Of a DNA stretch of 64,000 bases, positions 33,526-43,694 are shown in pieces. The notes under the pieces are model-generated. The model searched no databases. It worked only from the letters and a program-made list of their open reading frames with translations, and was not told the origin of the DNA. The position numbers were made by a program, and so were the translations under genes. Origin of the DNA: Vibrio sp. BS-M-Sm-2 (GTDB taxonomy: Bacteria; Pseudomonadota; Gammaproteobacteria; Enterobacterales; Vibrionaceae); contig NZ_CP167894.1 in assembly GCF_041504345.1 (NCBI RefSeq), positions 1,798,001 to 1,862,000 of the forward strand, written 5' to 3'. Position 1 is the first letter of the stretch. Each line of letters begins with the position of its first letter.

Positions 33526-34464
33526 TCACCCTTTATAAATTTTCGGGTTAAACACGTCGCGTAACCAGTCGCCTAATAGGTTAATAACTAGAACCAATGT
33601 TACCAAAAGCACTCCTGGGAATGCTGTGATCCACCATGCTCCTGAGAAAATGTAGTTAAAACCAGTACTGATCAGGGCGCCGAGTGACGGTTGGTCTACC
33701 GGAAGACCCAAACCTAGGAAAGAAAGTGCCGCTTCTGACATGATGGCATTTGCCACCTGTACCGTAGAGATAACCAAAATCGGTGATAAACAGTTAGGCA
33801 GAATATGACGGAACATGATACGAGGCGCTCTAAAGCCCATCACACGTGCCGCTTCTACGTACTCTTTCTTCTTTTCTGCCAATACCGATGCACGAATAGT
33901 ACGAGCATACTGCGGCCATTCAGCAATACCAATAATCACCACCAGCATAACAACGGCATATTGCGCGTAGAAGTCACTACCGAAACTCGCCTTAAAGATG
34001 GCCGAGACAATGATCGCAACCATCATGGTTGAGAACGAAAGCTGAACATCGGCAAAACGCATCAGGAAGCTATCAATACGACCACCGAAGTAACCCGCAG
34101 ACAGACCAATAATAATACCAAGAGTCAGCTGAAGACCTACCGCGAGGAAACCAATCGTCAGTGACAGACGCGAGCCGTAAAGCATCGTAGATAAGATGTC
34201 ACGACCTTGCTCATCAGTACCCAGTAGGAAACGTTCTTCTCCGTCTTCCATCCAAGATGGTGGCAACTCAGAATCCATGATGTCGATAGACGTCACGTCA
34301 TACGGGTCTGTTGGCGCTAAGATCGGTGCCGCTAATGCCATCACTAGGAAGGCTGCAAAGATCGCAAAGCTGACCATTGCCACTTTATCGCGTAAGAAGT
34401 AGTACAGAATGTCTGACTGCTTAAATCGCTCCCAGCGAGATGGAGCTGTTGTTGTTTGTTCCAT
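33526..34464 (-). CDS. Peptide ABC transporter, DppC/OppC-type permease
   Basis: This 312-aa product has the DppC-type layout: cytoplasmic N-terminus, a first helix (MVSFAIFAAFLVMALAAPI), a periplasmic segment with FLLGTDEQGRDILSTMLYGSR, then five helices. The EAA loop that contacts the ATPase is EYVEAARVMGFRAPRIMFRHILPN (about residue 195). It forms the membrane channel with the neighbouring permease, whose stop lies 2 bp upstream. It is the last gene of the importer operon. Substrate, probably di- or oligopeptides or a related compound, is not shown by sequence. Confidence 0.9.
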   Translation of the reverse strand: MEQTTTAPSRWERFKQSDILYYFLRDKVAMVSFAIFAAFLVMALAAPILAPTDPYDVTSIDIMDSELPPSWMEDGEERFLLGTDEQGRDILSTMLYGSRLSLTIGFLAVGLQLTLGIIIGLSAGYFGGRIDSFLMRFADVQLSFSTMMVAIIVSAIFKASFGSDFYAQYAVVMLVVIIGIAEWPQYARTIRASVLAEKKKEYVEAARVMGFRAPRIMFRHILPNCLSPILVISTVQVANAIMSEAALSFLGLGLPVDQPSLGALISTGFNYIFSGAWWITAFPGVLLVTLVLVINLLGDWLRDVFNPKIYKG

Positions 34465-34466
34465 GA

Positions 34467-35444
34467 TTATGCTCCTTTCCCTGTAATGTTCACTGTTGGG
34501 TTAATGATGCCGTACAGCAGGTCAACAATGGTGTTCGTTACTACGAAGATCAGACCAACGAAGATAACGTATGCGGTAATCAGTGGAGTATCCACTCGGT
34601 TAATCGCTTCAAGGAATAGAAAGCCGGTACCCGGCCACTGGAATACAGTTTCCGTAAGAATGGTGTAAGCCACCATTGTACCAATTTGAACACCACCAAC
34701 CGTTAGTACAGGTAGCATTGTGTTCTTCAGAGCGTGTTGGTAGTAAATCTTGTTCAGCGCTAGGCCTTTTGCTTTACCAAACTTGATGTATTCAGAACTA
34801 AGAACCTCGAGCATTTCAGAGCGTACTAGACGAATGAACAGAGGCAGCATGATAGATGCTAGAGCAATACTCGGCAGCACTAAGTGCGCAAGGCCATCTA
34901 GCGTTAGGAAGCCAGATTCCCAGCCGAACCAGTTTGCGGTATCACCACGTCCGAATGACGGTAGCCAACCTAACTCAATCGAGAACACATACATCAGCAT
35001 GATTGCGGTTAAGAAAACAGGTACCGAGATGCCGACACTACTGCCCGCCATCACCAATTTAGTGAAGAAACTTTTTGGGTGTATTGCAGAATAAACGCCG
35101 AGTGGGATCGACAGACAAACAATGATCAGAGAAGCGCCAAACACAAGTTCAAGCGTCGCGACCAATTTATCTAAGATTACGTCCACAGCAGGGCGTTTAA
35201 AGAAATATGAAGTACCAAGATCACCTTGTAGAGCTGCGCCCACAAAGCGAGTGTATTTTGTAATGAAGGGATCATTTAAGCCGAGTTCATCACGCAGCGC
35301 TTGACGCTCCGATTCTGAAACAGATTGACCAACTAACTCACGCAACGGGTCGCCCAGGTTATCCTGAATGGCAAACGCCACCAAACTGATCACAAACATC
35401 ACTATCAGTGCCTGAAACAGGCGCTTGACCAGAAACGTAACCAT
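34467..35444 (-). CDS. Peptide ABC transporter, DppB/OppB-type permease
   Basis: This 325-aa product starts MVTFLVKRLFQALIVMFVIS, the usual DppB start, followed by the periplasmic block (FIQ-like) DPLRELVGQSVSESERQALR. Five more membrane helices follow, with the coupling loop SEYIKFGKAKGLALNKIYYQHALKN at about 200. It pairs with the downstream permease. It is separated from the binding-protein gene by about 180 bp holding a strong hairpin, so its expression is probably lower than that of the binding protein. Confidence 0.9.
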   Translation of the reverse strand: MVTFLVKRLFQALIVMFVISLVAFAIQDNLGDPLRELVGQSVSESERQALRDELGLNDPFITKYTRFVGAALQGDLGTSYFFKRPAVDVILDKLVATLELVFGASLIIVCLSIPLGVYSAIHPKSFFTKLVMAGSSVGISVPVFLTAIMLMYVFSIELGWLPSFGRGDTANWFGWESGFLTLDGLAHLVLPSIALASIMLPLFIRLVRSEMLEVLSSEYIKFGKAKGLALNKIYYQHALKNTMLPVLTVGGVQIGTMVAYTILTETVFQWPGTGFLFLEAINRVDTPLITAYVIFVGLIFVVTNTIVDLLYGIINPTVNITGKGA

Positions 35445-35579
35445 TCCTTGCCCCTTATCTATCCATGACTATCTAGTCGAAATCCGCGACTAGATAACAA
35501 AATTCAGTCTTAAAAAAGGTATTTAGCCAGACTGAAGGAAGACCAAATACCGAAACTTAAATCTATTTCTTAATAATTT

Positions 35580-35605
35580 GAGAGCCTGAAAAGCTTCAGG
35601 CTCTC
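35580..35605. terminator. Intercistronic hairpin between binding protein and permease
   Basis: A perfect 11-bp stem gagagcctgaa / ttcaggctctc has a 4-nt loop and no T-run on the minus strand. It probably stabilises the binding-protein mRNA end or gives partial termination. Confidence 0.55.
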
Positions 35606-35622
35606 GATTCTAGCAAGCTAGA

Positions 35623-37176
35623 TTATTTTACAACTAGGTCGCCGAAGTAAGGCATAACCATTGGGTTTACTACGTCTGCTGCACCTACGTTAGACTTCGC
35701 GCCCCACGCTTCACTTTGCCAGTGTAGCGGTACGAATGCTGCGTCGTTGTAAAGTGTTGCTTCAACGCCTTTTAGCATTTCAGAACGCTTAACTGGGTCA
35801 GTTTCAGTGTTAGAAGCTTCTACGATCGCATCCATTTCTGGGTTTGAGTAACCAGAACAGTTGTATTGACCACGACCAGTCTCTTCGTTACGAGTCATAG
35901 TTAGGAACTCGTTGAAGTTAGCTGAATCTTCTGTATCTGAGTGCCAGCCGATCATCATCATGTCTGCTGAACATAGGTCAAACTCAGGCCAGTACTGTGC
36001 TTTAGGCATAGTCTTAAGATCAACTTTAATACCAATCTTAGATAGCATTGCTGCAGACGCTTGCGCTACTTTCGCATCGTTCACGTAACGGTTGTTCGGT
36101 GCCATCATAGTTAGCGTAAAGCCATCTTCGTAGCCCGCTTCTTTCATCAGCTCTTTCGCTTTTTTCAGATCGTAACGAGGAACTAGGTCTTCGTTGTGAC
36201 CCGCGTAGCCTGTTGGGCTTTGCTGACCAGCTGCTGTCGCGAAACCTTTCATGATTTTCTTAACAATACCTTCATTGTTAATAGCATGAACGATTGCTTG
36301 ACGAACGCGCACGTCTTTCAGTGCTTCGTTGCTGTTTTGGTTCATTTGGAACGTAATGATACGAGTACCAGGTAGCGTTACTAGATCGATGTTCTTAGCG
36401 TTTTTAACACGCTTGTGATCGTTTGGTGCTACTGGGTGAATCATATCAACGTCGCCAGAAAGAAGTGCAGCAACACGTGTTGCATCTTCTTTGATTGGCA
36501 CAAGTGTTAGCTTGTCTACGTTGCCTTCAGTTTCTGTGTCCCAGTAATCGTTGAAGCGCTCAAACGTTACTTTAACGCCTTGCTCACGTTGCGTTACGAT
36601 GAATGGACCAGTACCTGAAACGTTAGTCGAAGCGAACGAGTTACCGTGCTTAACTAGCTCAGACTTGTCTTTACCTTCTGCTGTTTGGCCAGAGTAGAAC
36701 TTGCTGTCCATTGGGAAGATGTAAGTTGCTGTTTGTAGTACTAGTGGGTAAGCCGCTTTAGAAACAAGCTCAACTGTGTAGTCATCCACTTTTACCATTT
36801 TTTCGTATGGCGTGAAGATAGACTTAAAGTCTGGAGAAGCTTGTAGACGTTCAAAAGTCCACACAACATCATCAGCAGTCAGTTCGTTACCAGAGTGGAA
36901 TTTCACACCTTTACGTAGGTTAAAGCGGAAAGTCGTTTCATCAACACGCTCCCAGCTAGATGCTAGGCGGCCTTCAAAATCCATCTCTTTTGTGAAACGT
37001 ACTAGAGGGTCAAACACCATGTGAGACATTTGCAGTGTGCCACCAGACAGCTGCTCGTGCGGGTCAAGTGATACAGGGTCAGCTGCGTAGCCAACGGTAA
37101 TATCTGCTGCTGCTGCACTAAAGCTTAGGCCAGCTGCCATTAAAGCTACTGCTAATTTGCTTTTCATGGTTTTCAT
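35623..37176 (-). CDS. Peptide ABC transporter substrate-binding protein (SBP family 5)
   Basis: This 517-aa product has a signal peptide MKTMKSKLAVALMAAGLSFS ending near AAAA, then the family 5 signature near the N-terminus (YAADPVSLDPHEQLSGG) and RLASSWERVDETTFRFNLRKGVKFHSG. Family 5 proteins bind di/oligopeptides, nickel, glutathione or sugars in the periplasm and deliver them to the permeases. No lipobox Cys is seen. The gene is second in the operon, after the fused ATPase, and ahead of the hairpin. The ligand is unknown; the sequence does not specifically mark it as DppA, OppA or GsiB. Confidence 0.9.
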   Translation of the reverse strand: MKTMKSKLAVALMAAGLSFSAAAADITVGYAADPVSLDPHEQLSGGTLQMSHMVFDPLVRFTKEMDFEGRLASSWERVDETTFRFNLRKGVKFHSGNELTADDVVWTFERLQASPDFKSIFTPYEKMVKVDDYTVELVSKAAYPLVLQTATYIFPMDSKFYSGQTAEGKDKSELVKHGNSFASTNVSGTGPFIVTQREQGVKVTFERFNDYWDTETEGNVDKLTLVPIKEDATRVAALLSGDVDMIHPVAPNDHKRVKNAKNIDLVTLPGTRIITFQMNQNSNEALKDVRVRQAIVHAINNEGIVKKIMKGFATAAGQQSPTGYAGHNEDLVPRYDLKKAKELMKEAGYEDGFTLTMMAPNNRYVNDAKVAQASAAMLSKIGIKVDLKTMPKAQYWPEFDLCSADMMMIGWHSDTEDSANFNEFLTMTRNEETGRGQYNCSGYSNPEMDAIVEASNTETDPVKRSEMLKGVEATLYNDAAFVPLHWQSEAWGAKSNVGAADVVNPMVMPYFGDLVVK

Positions 37177-37270
37177 TGCATAACTCCTTCATGCGGGAAT
37201 CCAGATCCCTAGTTGTTGTATTTGCGTCTGTTTATTGTTTTTAGCAAGCCAAACTCCAGCCTGCTGATTT

Positions 37271-38998
37271 TTATACCGCGGCTTGTGCCACTGCTTTTTC
37301 TTCTCTTAAACCTGTAAATTCAGGCATTAAAGAAATTAGGTGTTTGCTGTATTCATGCTGAGGCGATTGGAATAGCTGCTCGGTTGGCGCGACTTCCAAT
37401 AGTTCTCCCATTTGCATCACACCAACACGATCACACATTTGGCGAATAACCGGTAAATCGTGACTGATGAACAGCATGGTTAGGTTTAGCTCGTCTTGTA
37501 AGTCTTTTAATAGGTTAAGGATCTGAGCCTGTACCGACACATCCAGTGCCGAGGTAGGTTCATCACAAATCAAAAGACGAGGGCGAGTTGCCAAAGCGCG
37601 AGCGATAGAAATACGCTGACGTTGGCCACCTGAGAATTCGTGTGGGTACTTAACCCCGGCCATTACGCCTAAACCAACGTGCTCTAGCAGGTCGTTCACG
37701 ATCTGACGAGTTTCATTCTCGTTGCGCGTAAGTTTATGGAATCGGATAGGCTCAGCAATGATGTCGAATATCTTCATTCGAGGGTTCATTGATGTGTAAG
37801 GGTTTTGGAAAACCATCTGCATTTGACGACGCATAGGGCGACGTTCTTTTTCAGATTTCAGACCAGTAAGGTCAACGCCTTCAAACGTTACCTTGCCTGA
37901 ATTCGGTGCATACAAGCCAGCAATCACACGAGCAATAGTTGATTTACCTGAGCCTGATTCACCTACTAAGCCAAACGTCTCACCTTCATGCACTTCAAAG
38001 CTCACGTTGTTTGATGCTTGAACGTACTCACGACGACTCTCAAAGAAAGAATCTTTGGTAGTAAAGCGTAAGTGCACGTTTTCAACATTCAACAATGGGC
38101 CAGTGTAATCACGGTGATCTTGGCTTTGACCTAACCAGTGATTTTTCACATCTAGAGGTTCCATCTCGTGCGCTTCTTCGATGTAGCTCACAAGAGGGAA
38201 ACGATCGAGTTTACGGTCTGAACGTGGAACCGCTGAGATAAGACTGTGTGTGTATGGGTGTTCAGGAGTACCAAGGACTTTCGCCGTCGGGCCAAACTCA
38301 ACCAAATCACCACGATACATCACGGCTACACGATCAGTAACATTAGATACCACACCCATGTCGTGTGTGACCAACATACAACCTACGTTCTTCTTAATAC
38401 ATAAGTCGCGAATCAAACCCAAGATCTGGTCTTGGATAGAAACATCCAGTGCAGTTGTTGGTTCATCTGCGATGATTAGGTCAGGTTCACCAGCCAATGC
38501 GATCGCGATAACCACACGCTGACGCATACCGCCAGAGAATTGGTGTGGGTACTGCTTTAAACGGTTTTCTGGTTGTGGGATACCCACTTGGTTCATCAAG
38601 TCTAATGAGCGCTGGTAGGCTTCTTGATCCGAAACCTTCATGTTGGCATGAATCGTCTCTTTTAACTGCTGTTCTACTGTGAATAGAGGGTTAAGAGAAG
38701 TCATTGGGTCTTGGAAGATAAAACCAATCTTTGAGCCGCGAACAGAACGCATCTGTTCAGGAGATAAACCAGAGACTTTTTCGCCGTCCAGAAATACCTC
38801 GCCGCTAGCAATGCGGCCAGGAGGGCTCAGCAAATCGATCACAGCATTACCTACTGTTGATTTACCTGCACCAGACTCGCCTACAACACCAACAATCTCA
38901 CCACGTTCAATGTTGAACGAAAGTGATTTAACTGCGGCGTGAACTCCATGACGAGATGGGTATTCGATACGAAGATTTTTTACTTCTAAAAGTGACAT
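37271..38998 (-). CDS. Peptide ABC transporter, fused double ATPase (DppD-DppF type)
   Basis: The start at 38998 has agaggt before it and gives 575 aa (MSLLEVKNLRIEYPSRHG). Two ATPase halves are fused in one chain. The first has Walker A GESGAGKST, signature FSGGMRQRV and Walker B LIIADEPTTALD. The second has GESGSGKST, FSGGQRQRI and LLICDEPTSALD. Each half ends with an oligopeptide-transporter C-terminal region. The fused form resembles GsiA/YejF rather than separate DppD and DppF. It is first in the four-gene operon. Longer upstream starts have no ribosome site. Confidence 0.92.
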   Translation of the reverse strand: MSLLEVKNLRIEYPSRHGVHAAVKSLSFNIERGEIVGVVGESGAGKSTVGNAVIDLLSPPGRIASGEVFLDGEKVSGLSPEQMRSVRGSKIGFIFQDPMTSLNPLFTVEQQLKETIHANMKVSDQEAYQRSLDLMNQVGIPQPENRLKQYPHQFSGGMRQRVVIAIALAGEPDLIIADEPTTALDVSIQDQILGLIRDLCIKKNVGCMLVTHDMGVVSNVTDRVAVMYRGDLVEFGPTAKVLGTPEHPYTHSLISAVPRSDRKLDRFPLVSYIEEAHEMEPLDVKNHWLGQSQDHRDYTGPLLNVENVHLRFTTKDSFFESRREYVQASNNVSFEVHEGETFGLVGESGSGKSTIARVIAGLYAPNSGKVTFEGVDLTGLKSEKERRPMRRQMQMVFQNPYTSMNPRMKIFDIIAEPIRFHKLTRNENETRQIVNDLLEHVGLGVMAGVKYPHEFSGGQRQRISIARALATRPRLLICDEPTSALDVSVQAQILNLLKDLQDELNLTMLFISHDLPVIRQMCDRVGVMQMGELLEVAPTEQLFQSPQHEYSKHLISLMPEFTGLREEKAVAQAAV

Positions 38999-39825
38999 TA
39001 CCAGACCTCTACTGCTTTGGCAGCTTTCTGCCCTGTCTGCAAAATTGAATCCATTCTTACCAGAATATTGTTCTGATATTTTATACGGTTGACAATTTGG
39101 CAAATAATTCACAGAAAAGCAACAAAAATAGGATAAAAAGTCGACATTAAACGCTTAGCAAGCAAAAGTGCCACATAACTATTCACTCAAAGAGCATATA
39201 GTAAGAAAAATCAACATTATATTATCGGTAAGAAATACTCACAAACTCCTTACCACCACTTACTTGTAGAGTTTAAACTGTGCTTCAAAGCAGATCTCAC
39301 TACCAGTCACTGAAAACAAATAATTATTCCAAAAAACAATTAACACTATAGAAACAAACGCTAATTTTGTTAATTTAAACAAATAAAACAACTAGATAAA
39401 CGAAAATTAACCATACATATAACCATTTAAATTATTTTGATAAATACAAACCAGAGAAATGAAAGGCTTAACAAATCAGAGGCGTTTTTGAACGAGCAAA
39501 TGCGCAGAAAGCTGTCAAATTCAGGCCTTAGTGAGCAGGTTTAGGGTCAGGTTTCACTTTTCATAAAAGTCTTTAGACCAAGCCCATTAGTATGTCGAAT
39601 TATTGAACTAACTATTTATATAAAATTAGATATAAAACTGCATGTTTGATAAAGAAAGTAGCTCTGTATCAACACCATAATCAAGAAAAATGGTAGGAAT
39701 CTGTCTTACATATAAAGGGGGAGGTTTACGGAAGCAACAGCAGGTAAGATCCCAATATTCAAAGTAGAGAGTTACTGAAACAACAGATGTAAAAAACCAG
39801 TTTTTCGACTAAGGCTTCTTAAGAG
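38999..39825. other. AT-rich intergenic region upstream of the peptide ABC operon
   Basis: No credible gene is seen in these 830 bp. The part near 39050-39100 holds AT-rich promoter-like sequence for the ABC operon but no clear consensus pair. The right end merges into decayed copies of the tRNA-Pro unit. Confidence 0.5.
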
Positions 39826-39915
39826 TCGATGAAGAGGGGTTTGGCGCGGCAGGGCTCCCTGTGGACTGGCGATCCACCGGGCTGGCGCACCAGCCCGCGA
39901 CCCTCTTGGCACCAA
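39826..39915 (-). pseudogene. tRNA-Pro relic A with a GC-rich replacement
   Basis: The segment begins cgatgaagaggggtt and ends gaccctcttggcaccaaa, both close to the tRNA-Pro genes nearby (cggtgaagagggatt, gaccctctggtcccaaa). The middle is replaced by GC-rich sequence with an 8-bp hairpin cgggctgg / ccagcccg at 39878-39897. It cannot fold as a normal tRNA. The same cttcttaag leader precedes it as in the other units. Confidence 0.5.
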
Positions 39916-39935
39916 ATTATCTAAATTCCAGACGT

Positions 39936-39965
39936 AAAAAAGCCCCGTCATTTCTGACGGAGCTT
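39936..39965 (-). terminator. Terminator in the tRNA tail, copy 1
   Basis: On the minus strand the stem aagctccgtca / tgacggggctt (one mismatch) with loop gaaa is followed by T6. It resembles the terminator at 40044-40073. Confidence 0.72.
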
Positions 39966-39974
39966 CTTAAGTGA

Positions 39975-40033
39975 TCAGTGAAGAGACATTCTTTGAACAT
40001 CAGGCGAACCCCACTTGGGTTCCAATCTAGCGA
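39975..40033 (-). pseudogene. tRNA-Pro relic B
   Basis: The segment starts tcagtgaagaga after cttcttaagtga, matching the 3' end of tRNA-Pro (tcggtgaagaggg), then diverges. It lies between two terminators and has no anticodon arm. It looks like a decayed duplicate of the tRNA-Pro plus terminator unit. Confidence 0.45.
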
Positions 40034-40043
40034 TCTACAGATG

Positions 40044-40073
40044 AAAAAAAGCTCATCATTTCTGATGAGCTTT
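40044..40073 (-). terminator. Terminator of the tRNA operon
   Basis: On the minus strand a perfect 11-bp stem aaagctcatca / tgatgagcttt with loop gaaa is followed by T7. It lies directly after the last intact tRNA-Pro. Confidence 0.85.
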
Positions 40074-40080
40074 CTTAAGG

Positions 40081-40157
<77 letters not shown>

Positions 40158-40212
40158 AGACGTTTCGCTTGATTTCTCAAACTGGAAACTTCAAAGAAGC
40201 TACCAAAATTAA

Positions 40213-40289
40213 TGGGGTGGCTAACGAGATTCGAACTCGCGACCACCGGAATCACAATCCAGGGCTCTACCAACTGAGCTATAGCCACC
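40213..40289 (-). tRNA. tRNA-His(GUG), copy 1
   Basis: A 77-nt cloverleaf with anticodon loop TTGTGAT, the extra 5' G paired with C73, and encoded CCA. Near-identical to the copy at 40487, so the His-Pro pair was duplicated. Confidence 0.95.
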
Positions 40290-40332
40290 ACTAATTTTTT
40301 ATATAACCGCTTAAAAGCGATTATTGAAATAG

Positions 40333-40409
<77 letters not shown>

Positions 40410-40486
40410 ACTAATTTTGTATCGACTCTTGGGAAGAATGAATCAACACTGGAAGCCGAAGCTACCGATATTTTGTAAAGAAAGAA

Positions 40487-40563
40487 TGGGGTGGCTAACG
40501 AGATTCGAACTCGCGACCACCGGAATCACAATCCAGGGCTCTACCAACTGAGCTATAGCCACC
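40487..40563 (-). tRNA. tRNA-His(GUG), copy 2
   Basis: A 77-nt cloverleaf with anticodon loop TTGTGAT and encoded CCA. Second gene of the operon, after tRNA-Arg. Confidence 0.95.
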
Positions 40564-40611
40564 ATAATTTCTTTTCTGCCAATTTCTCGCTTACCGAAGT
40601 AAGTGACCGGA

Positions 40612-40688
<77 letters not shown>

Positions 40689-40709
40689 ATGCCCTGTCGG
40701 CGGAGTGGA

Positions 40710-40738
40710 ATAATACGTATATCACCCAATGCCGTCTA
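40710..40738 (-). promoter_or_regulatory. Promoter of the Arg-His-Pro tRNA operon
   Basis: On the minus strand, -35 TAGACG (40733-40738), 17-bp spacer and -10 TATTAT (40710-40715) are followed by a GC-rich discriminator, as expected for stable-RNA promoters. Confidence 0.6.
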
Positions 40739-40986
40739 GTACTTTTTTAACTTTTTTTTCTGTTTGGTCTCTTTTTCGACAGTTAATATGTGATAAACCC
40801 CTTATTTGAGTACTACAACCTGCCACAGCTTATAAGTTGTTGTTTATTGCAACAACTTATCGGGATATAATCACCCATTATTTACATTGGTTTAACAGTT
40901 GCTCTTTGCTGGTTAAAGCCAAAACACCCTTCCAACACTATAAATTGGTAAGCATGTACTTACCTTGGGAATGTAAAGTGAGTTTA

Positions 40987-41400
40987 ATGGATATGTCTCG
41001 TCGAATTTTAAGCGTTGTCATCGCAGTTTTAACCTTTTCAACTGGCGCAATGGCTGCAGGCCTTAGCGAAGCGGAGCAAGATGCAATTGCTGAACGCATC
41101 AAACCAGTTGGCCAAGTTTACCTAGTCGGCAGCGAGCCAGTAGCCGCAGAACCAACAGGCCCTCGTGATGGCGCAGCAGTTTACGGTACCTTTTGTATCG
41201 CTTGTCACGCATCTGGCGTAAGTGGCGCACCTAAAACAGGTGATGCTGGTGACTGGGGTCCTCGTATTGCTCAAGGTCGCGACATCCTAGCTGACCACGC
41301 AATCAACGGTTTCAATGCGATGCCTGCGAAAGGTTCATGTATGGACTGTTCAGACGACGAAATCAAAGATGCTATCGAGCACATGATTGCCGGTCTGTAA
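40987..41400 (+). CDS. Cytochrome c5-type monoheme cytochrome
   Basis: The start at 40987 (MDMSRRILSVVIAVLTFSTG) is preceded by gtgag and gives 137 aa; the open frame upstream has no ribosome site. A signal peptide ends at AMA. The heme-binding motif is CIACH in YGTFCIACHASGVSG. Met in FNAMPAKG is the likely sixth ligand, and the later CMDC pair is typical of cytochrome c5. It carries electrons in the periplasm. It is a single gene, with its own terminator, between the tRNA operon and rep. Confidence 0.88.
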   Translation: MDMSRRILSVVIAVLTFSTGAMAAGLSEAEQDAIAERIKPVGQVYLVGSEPVAAEPTGPRDGAAVYGTFCIACHASGVSGAPKTGDAGDWGPRIAQGRDILADHAINGFNAMPAKGSCMDCSDDEIKDAIEHMIAGL

Positions 41401-41434
41401 TTTACCGATCTGTAATTAAAAATGCCAGATTCAA

Positions 41435-41462
41435 AAAAGGTGACCTCATGGTCACCTTTTTA
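41435..41462 (+). terminator. Terminator after the cytochrome c5 gene
   Basis: An 11-bp stem aaaaggtgacc / ggtcacctttt has loop tcat and a T-run. It lies before the convergent rep gene. Confidence 0.85.
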
Positions 41463-41495
41463 TTGGCTTCTATATGGTGTTAATTAAGTAGAGAG

Positions 41496-43514
41496 TTACT
41501 TCTTATTGAACATCGCACGAATGTTAGCAATGTGCGCCTGCCCTTTCTCCATTCGCTCTTCAGCGGACTGTGGCTTCTTCACGCTTTCCCACTCCACATC
41601 ACCATGTGGCAGTTCATCTAAGAAGCGGCTTTGTGTTGGCTTAATCAACTCGCCATACTGACGACGTTCACGACACTTAGTAAAGGTCAGCTCTTTCTGA
41701 GCTCGAGTAATCCCTACATACATCAGACGACGCTCTTCTTCTACGTTACCTTCATCGACACTGGTTTGGTGCGGCAAGATACCCTCTTCAGCACCCATCA
41801 GAAATACATACGGAAACTCTAGGCCTTTCGATGCGTGCAATGTCATTAATTGAACTTGATCTGCATCGTCATCATCTTCACCTCGTTCCATCATGTCGCG
41901 CAGCGTTAAACGTTGAACCACCTCGCGTAGGGTTTTCTCTTCTTTGTCGTAGTTGTCACCCTCAAGATCGGCCACAATCCAACTATAAAGATCAGAAACG
42001 TTCTTCATTCGCATTTCAGCAGCTTTCGGGCTCGCAGAGGTTTCGTATAACCAATCTTCATAGTTAATATCACGAACCAAAGAACGAACAGCCTCAACCG
42101 TATTACCACGTTCAGCATTATCCGAGATACGAACAATCCAATCACCGAATCGGCGCAGGTTTTCTAAACCACGCCCCGTCAGCGTTTGCTCTAAGCCCAT
42201 TTCAAAGCTTGCTTCAAACAAGCTTTTACCACGCATGTTGGCGTAGCTGCCTAATTTCTCAAGCGTCACCGGACCAATCTCACGACGCGGTGTGTTTACA
42301 ATACGTAGGAAGGCGTTGTCATCATCTGGGTTCACCAACACACGCAGGTAAGCCATGATGTCTTTAATTTCTGCTCTGGCGAAGAAAGAGGTGCCGCCGG
42401 AGATCTTGTAAGGCACGCGGTTCTGCATCAGCGCTTTTTCAATCAAGCGCGATTGATGGTTACCACGGTAAAGCACTGCGTAATCTTTATATTCAGTACG
42501 GTTCAAAAACTTATGAGCGATGATCTCACCGGTAATACGCTCGGCCTCATGCTCTTCATTCTTAGCATTCAGTACCTTGAGCTTTTCACCGTCTGGGATC
42601 TCTGAGAACAGTGACTTTTCATAAACGTGTGGGTTGTTGGCGATCAAGATGTTCGCCGCACGTAAGATTCGACTGGTTGAACGATAGTTTTGCTCTAGTT
42701 TGATCAAGCGTAGGTTCGGGTAGTCCTCACCAAGCAGCACCAAGTTTTGCGGTTTTGCACCACGCCATGAATAGATAGATTGGTCGTCATCACCTACCAC
42801 CGTCAAGCGGCCGCGCTCTCCAACAAGCAAGCGAACCAGTTCATATTGGCTGGTGTTGGTATCTTGGTATTCATCCACCAATAAGTAGCGAATACGCGAC
42901 TGCCAACGCTCGCGTACTTCTTGATTGGTTTTGAGCAGTAATACCGGCATCGCAATCAAATCATCAAAGTCGAGTGCGTTATAGGCCTTCATCTGTTTTT
43001 GGTACATCTCAAAACAGAATGCAAAAAGCTGTTCTTGTTCGCCTTGAGCTCGAGCTTTCGCCTGATCTGGCGTCAGCATGTCATTCTTCCAATTCGAAAT
43101 CGCACTCATCAATGCACGCAATAAATCCTTATCGCCATCAATTTGTCTTTCAGTTAACTCTTTTAACAGAGCTAACTGGTCTTGATCATCAAATAGAGAA
43201 AAACCCGCTTTCAAACCCAGTGCTTTATATTCACGACGAATGATAGTTAAACCCATGGTGTGAAACGTTGAAACGATCAGACCTTTCGACTCACCTTTAC
43301 CAAGAGTTTGTCCAACACGCTCTTTCATCTCACGTGCCGCTTTATTGGTAAAGGTTACCGCAGCAATATTACGCGCCTTATAGCCACACTCTTGAACCAA
43401 GTAAGCGATCTTATTCGTGATAACACGTGTTTTACCGGATCCAGCGCCCGCTAATACTAAGCAGGGGCCCGAAACATATTTCACGGCTTCATCTTGTCTT
43501 GGGTTCAGTTTCAT
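41496..43514 (-). CDS. rep: ATP-dependent DNA helicase Rep
   Basis: This 672-aa SF1A helicase starts [20 protein letters not shown] with Walker [16 protein letters not shown] (about 22-29). Walker B is in [11 protein letters not shown], motif III in [15 protein letters not shown], and late motifs include [12 protein letters not shown] and [14 protein letters not shown]. Rep moves 3'-5' on DNA, removes proteins ahead of replication forks and helps restart. The length matches E. coli Rep (673) rather than UvrD (about 720). It is divergent from vexR. Confidence 0.95.
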   Translation of the reverse strand: MKLNPRQDEAVKYVSGPCLVLAGAGSGKTRVITNKIAYLVQECGYKARNIAAVTFTNKAAREMKERVGQTLGKGESKGLIVSTFHTMGLTIIRREYKALGLKAGFSLFDDQDQLALLKELTERQIDGDKDLLRALMSAISNWKNDMLTPDQAKARAQGEQEQLFAFCFEMYQKQMKAYNALDFDDLIAMPVLLLKTNQEVRERWQSRIRYLLVDEYQDTNTSQYELVRLLVGERGRLTVVGDDDQSIYSWRGAKPQNLVLLGEDYPNLRLIKLEQNYRSTSRILRAANILIANNPHVYEKSLFSEIPDGEKLKVLNAKNEEHEAERITGEIIAHKFLNRTEYKDYAVLYRGNHQSRLIEKALMQNRVPYKISGGTSFFARAEIKDIMAYLRVLVNPDDDNAFLRIVNTPRREIGPVTLEKLGSYANMRGKSLFEASFEMGLEQTLTGRGLENLRRFGDWIVRISDNAERGNTVEAVRSLVRDINYEDWLYETSASPKAAEMRMKNVSDLYSWIVADLEGDNYDKEEKTLREVVQRLTLRDMMERGEDDDDADQVQLMTLHASKGLEFPYVFLMGAEEGILPHQTSVDEGNVEEERRLMYVGITRAQKELTFTKCRERRQYGELIKPTQSRFLDELPHGDVEWESVKKPQSAEERMEKGQAHIANIRAMFNKK

Positions 43515-43657
43515 TTGGTTCTCAATTTGGTCTAGAGGAGCGAATTAAATTGCGCGCCTATAATAATGCTGCAACACCTCGAATGCTACGTTCTCTTATA
43601 CAAGATTTTTACGCTGCATGTGTAAAACTTTGTTGCACATGTGTGTGGTTCTTAGGC

Positions 43658-43680
43658 TATAATGAATGAACGTTCATTCA
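43658..43680 (+). promoter_or_regulatory. vexR promoter -10 with overlapping 18-bp palindromic operator
   Basis: TATAAT at 43658-43663 is followed, sharing one base, by the perfect palindrome tgaatgaac / gttcattca at 43663-43680. This is the expected site for autorepression by the TetR-type VexR. Confidence 0.75.
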
Positions 43681-43694
43681 CTGGTGATAGAATA

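Noticed and set aside
39178..39240. Promoter of the peptide ABC operon
   Set aside because: Several AT-rich hexamers exist but no -35/-10 pair has acceptable spacing.
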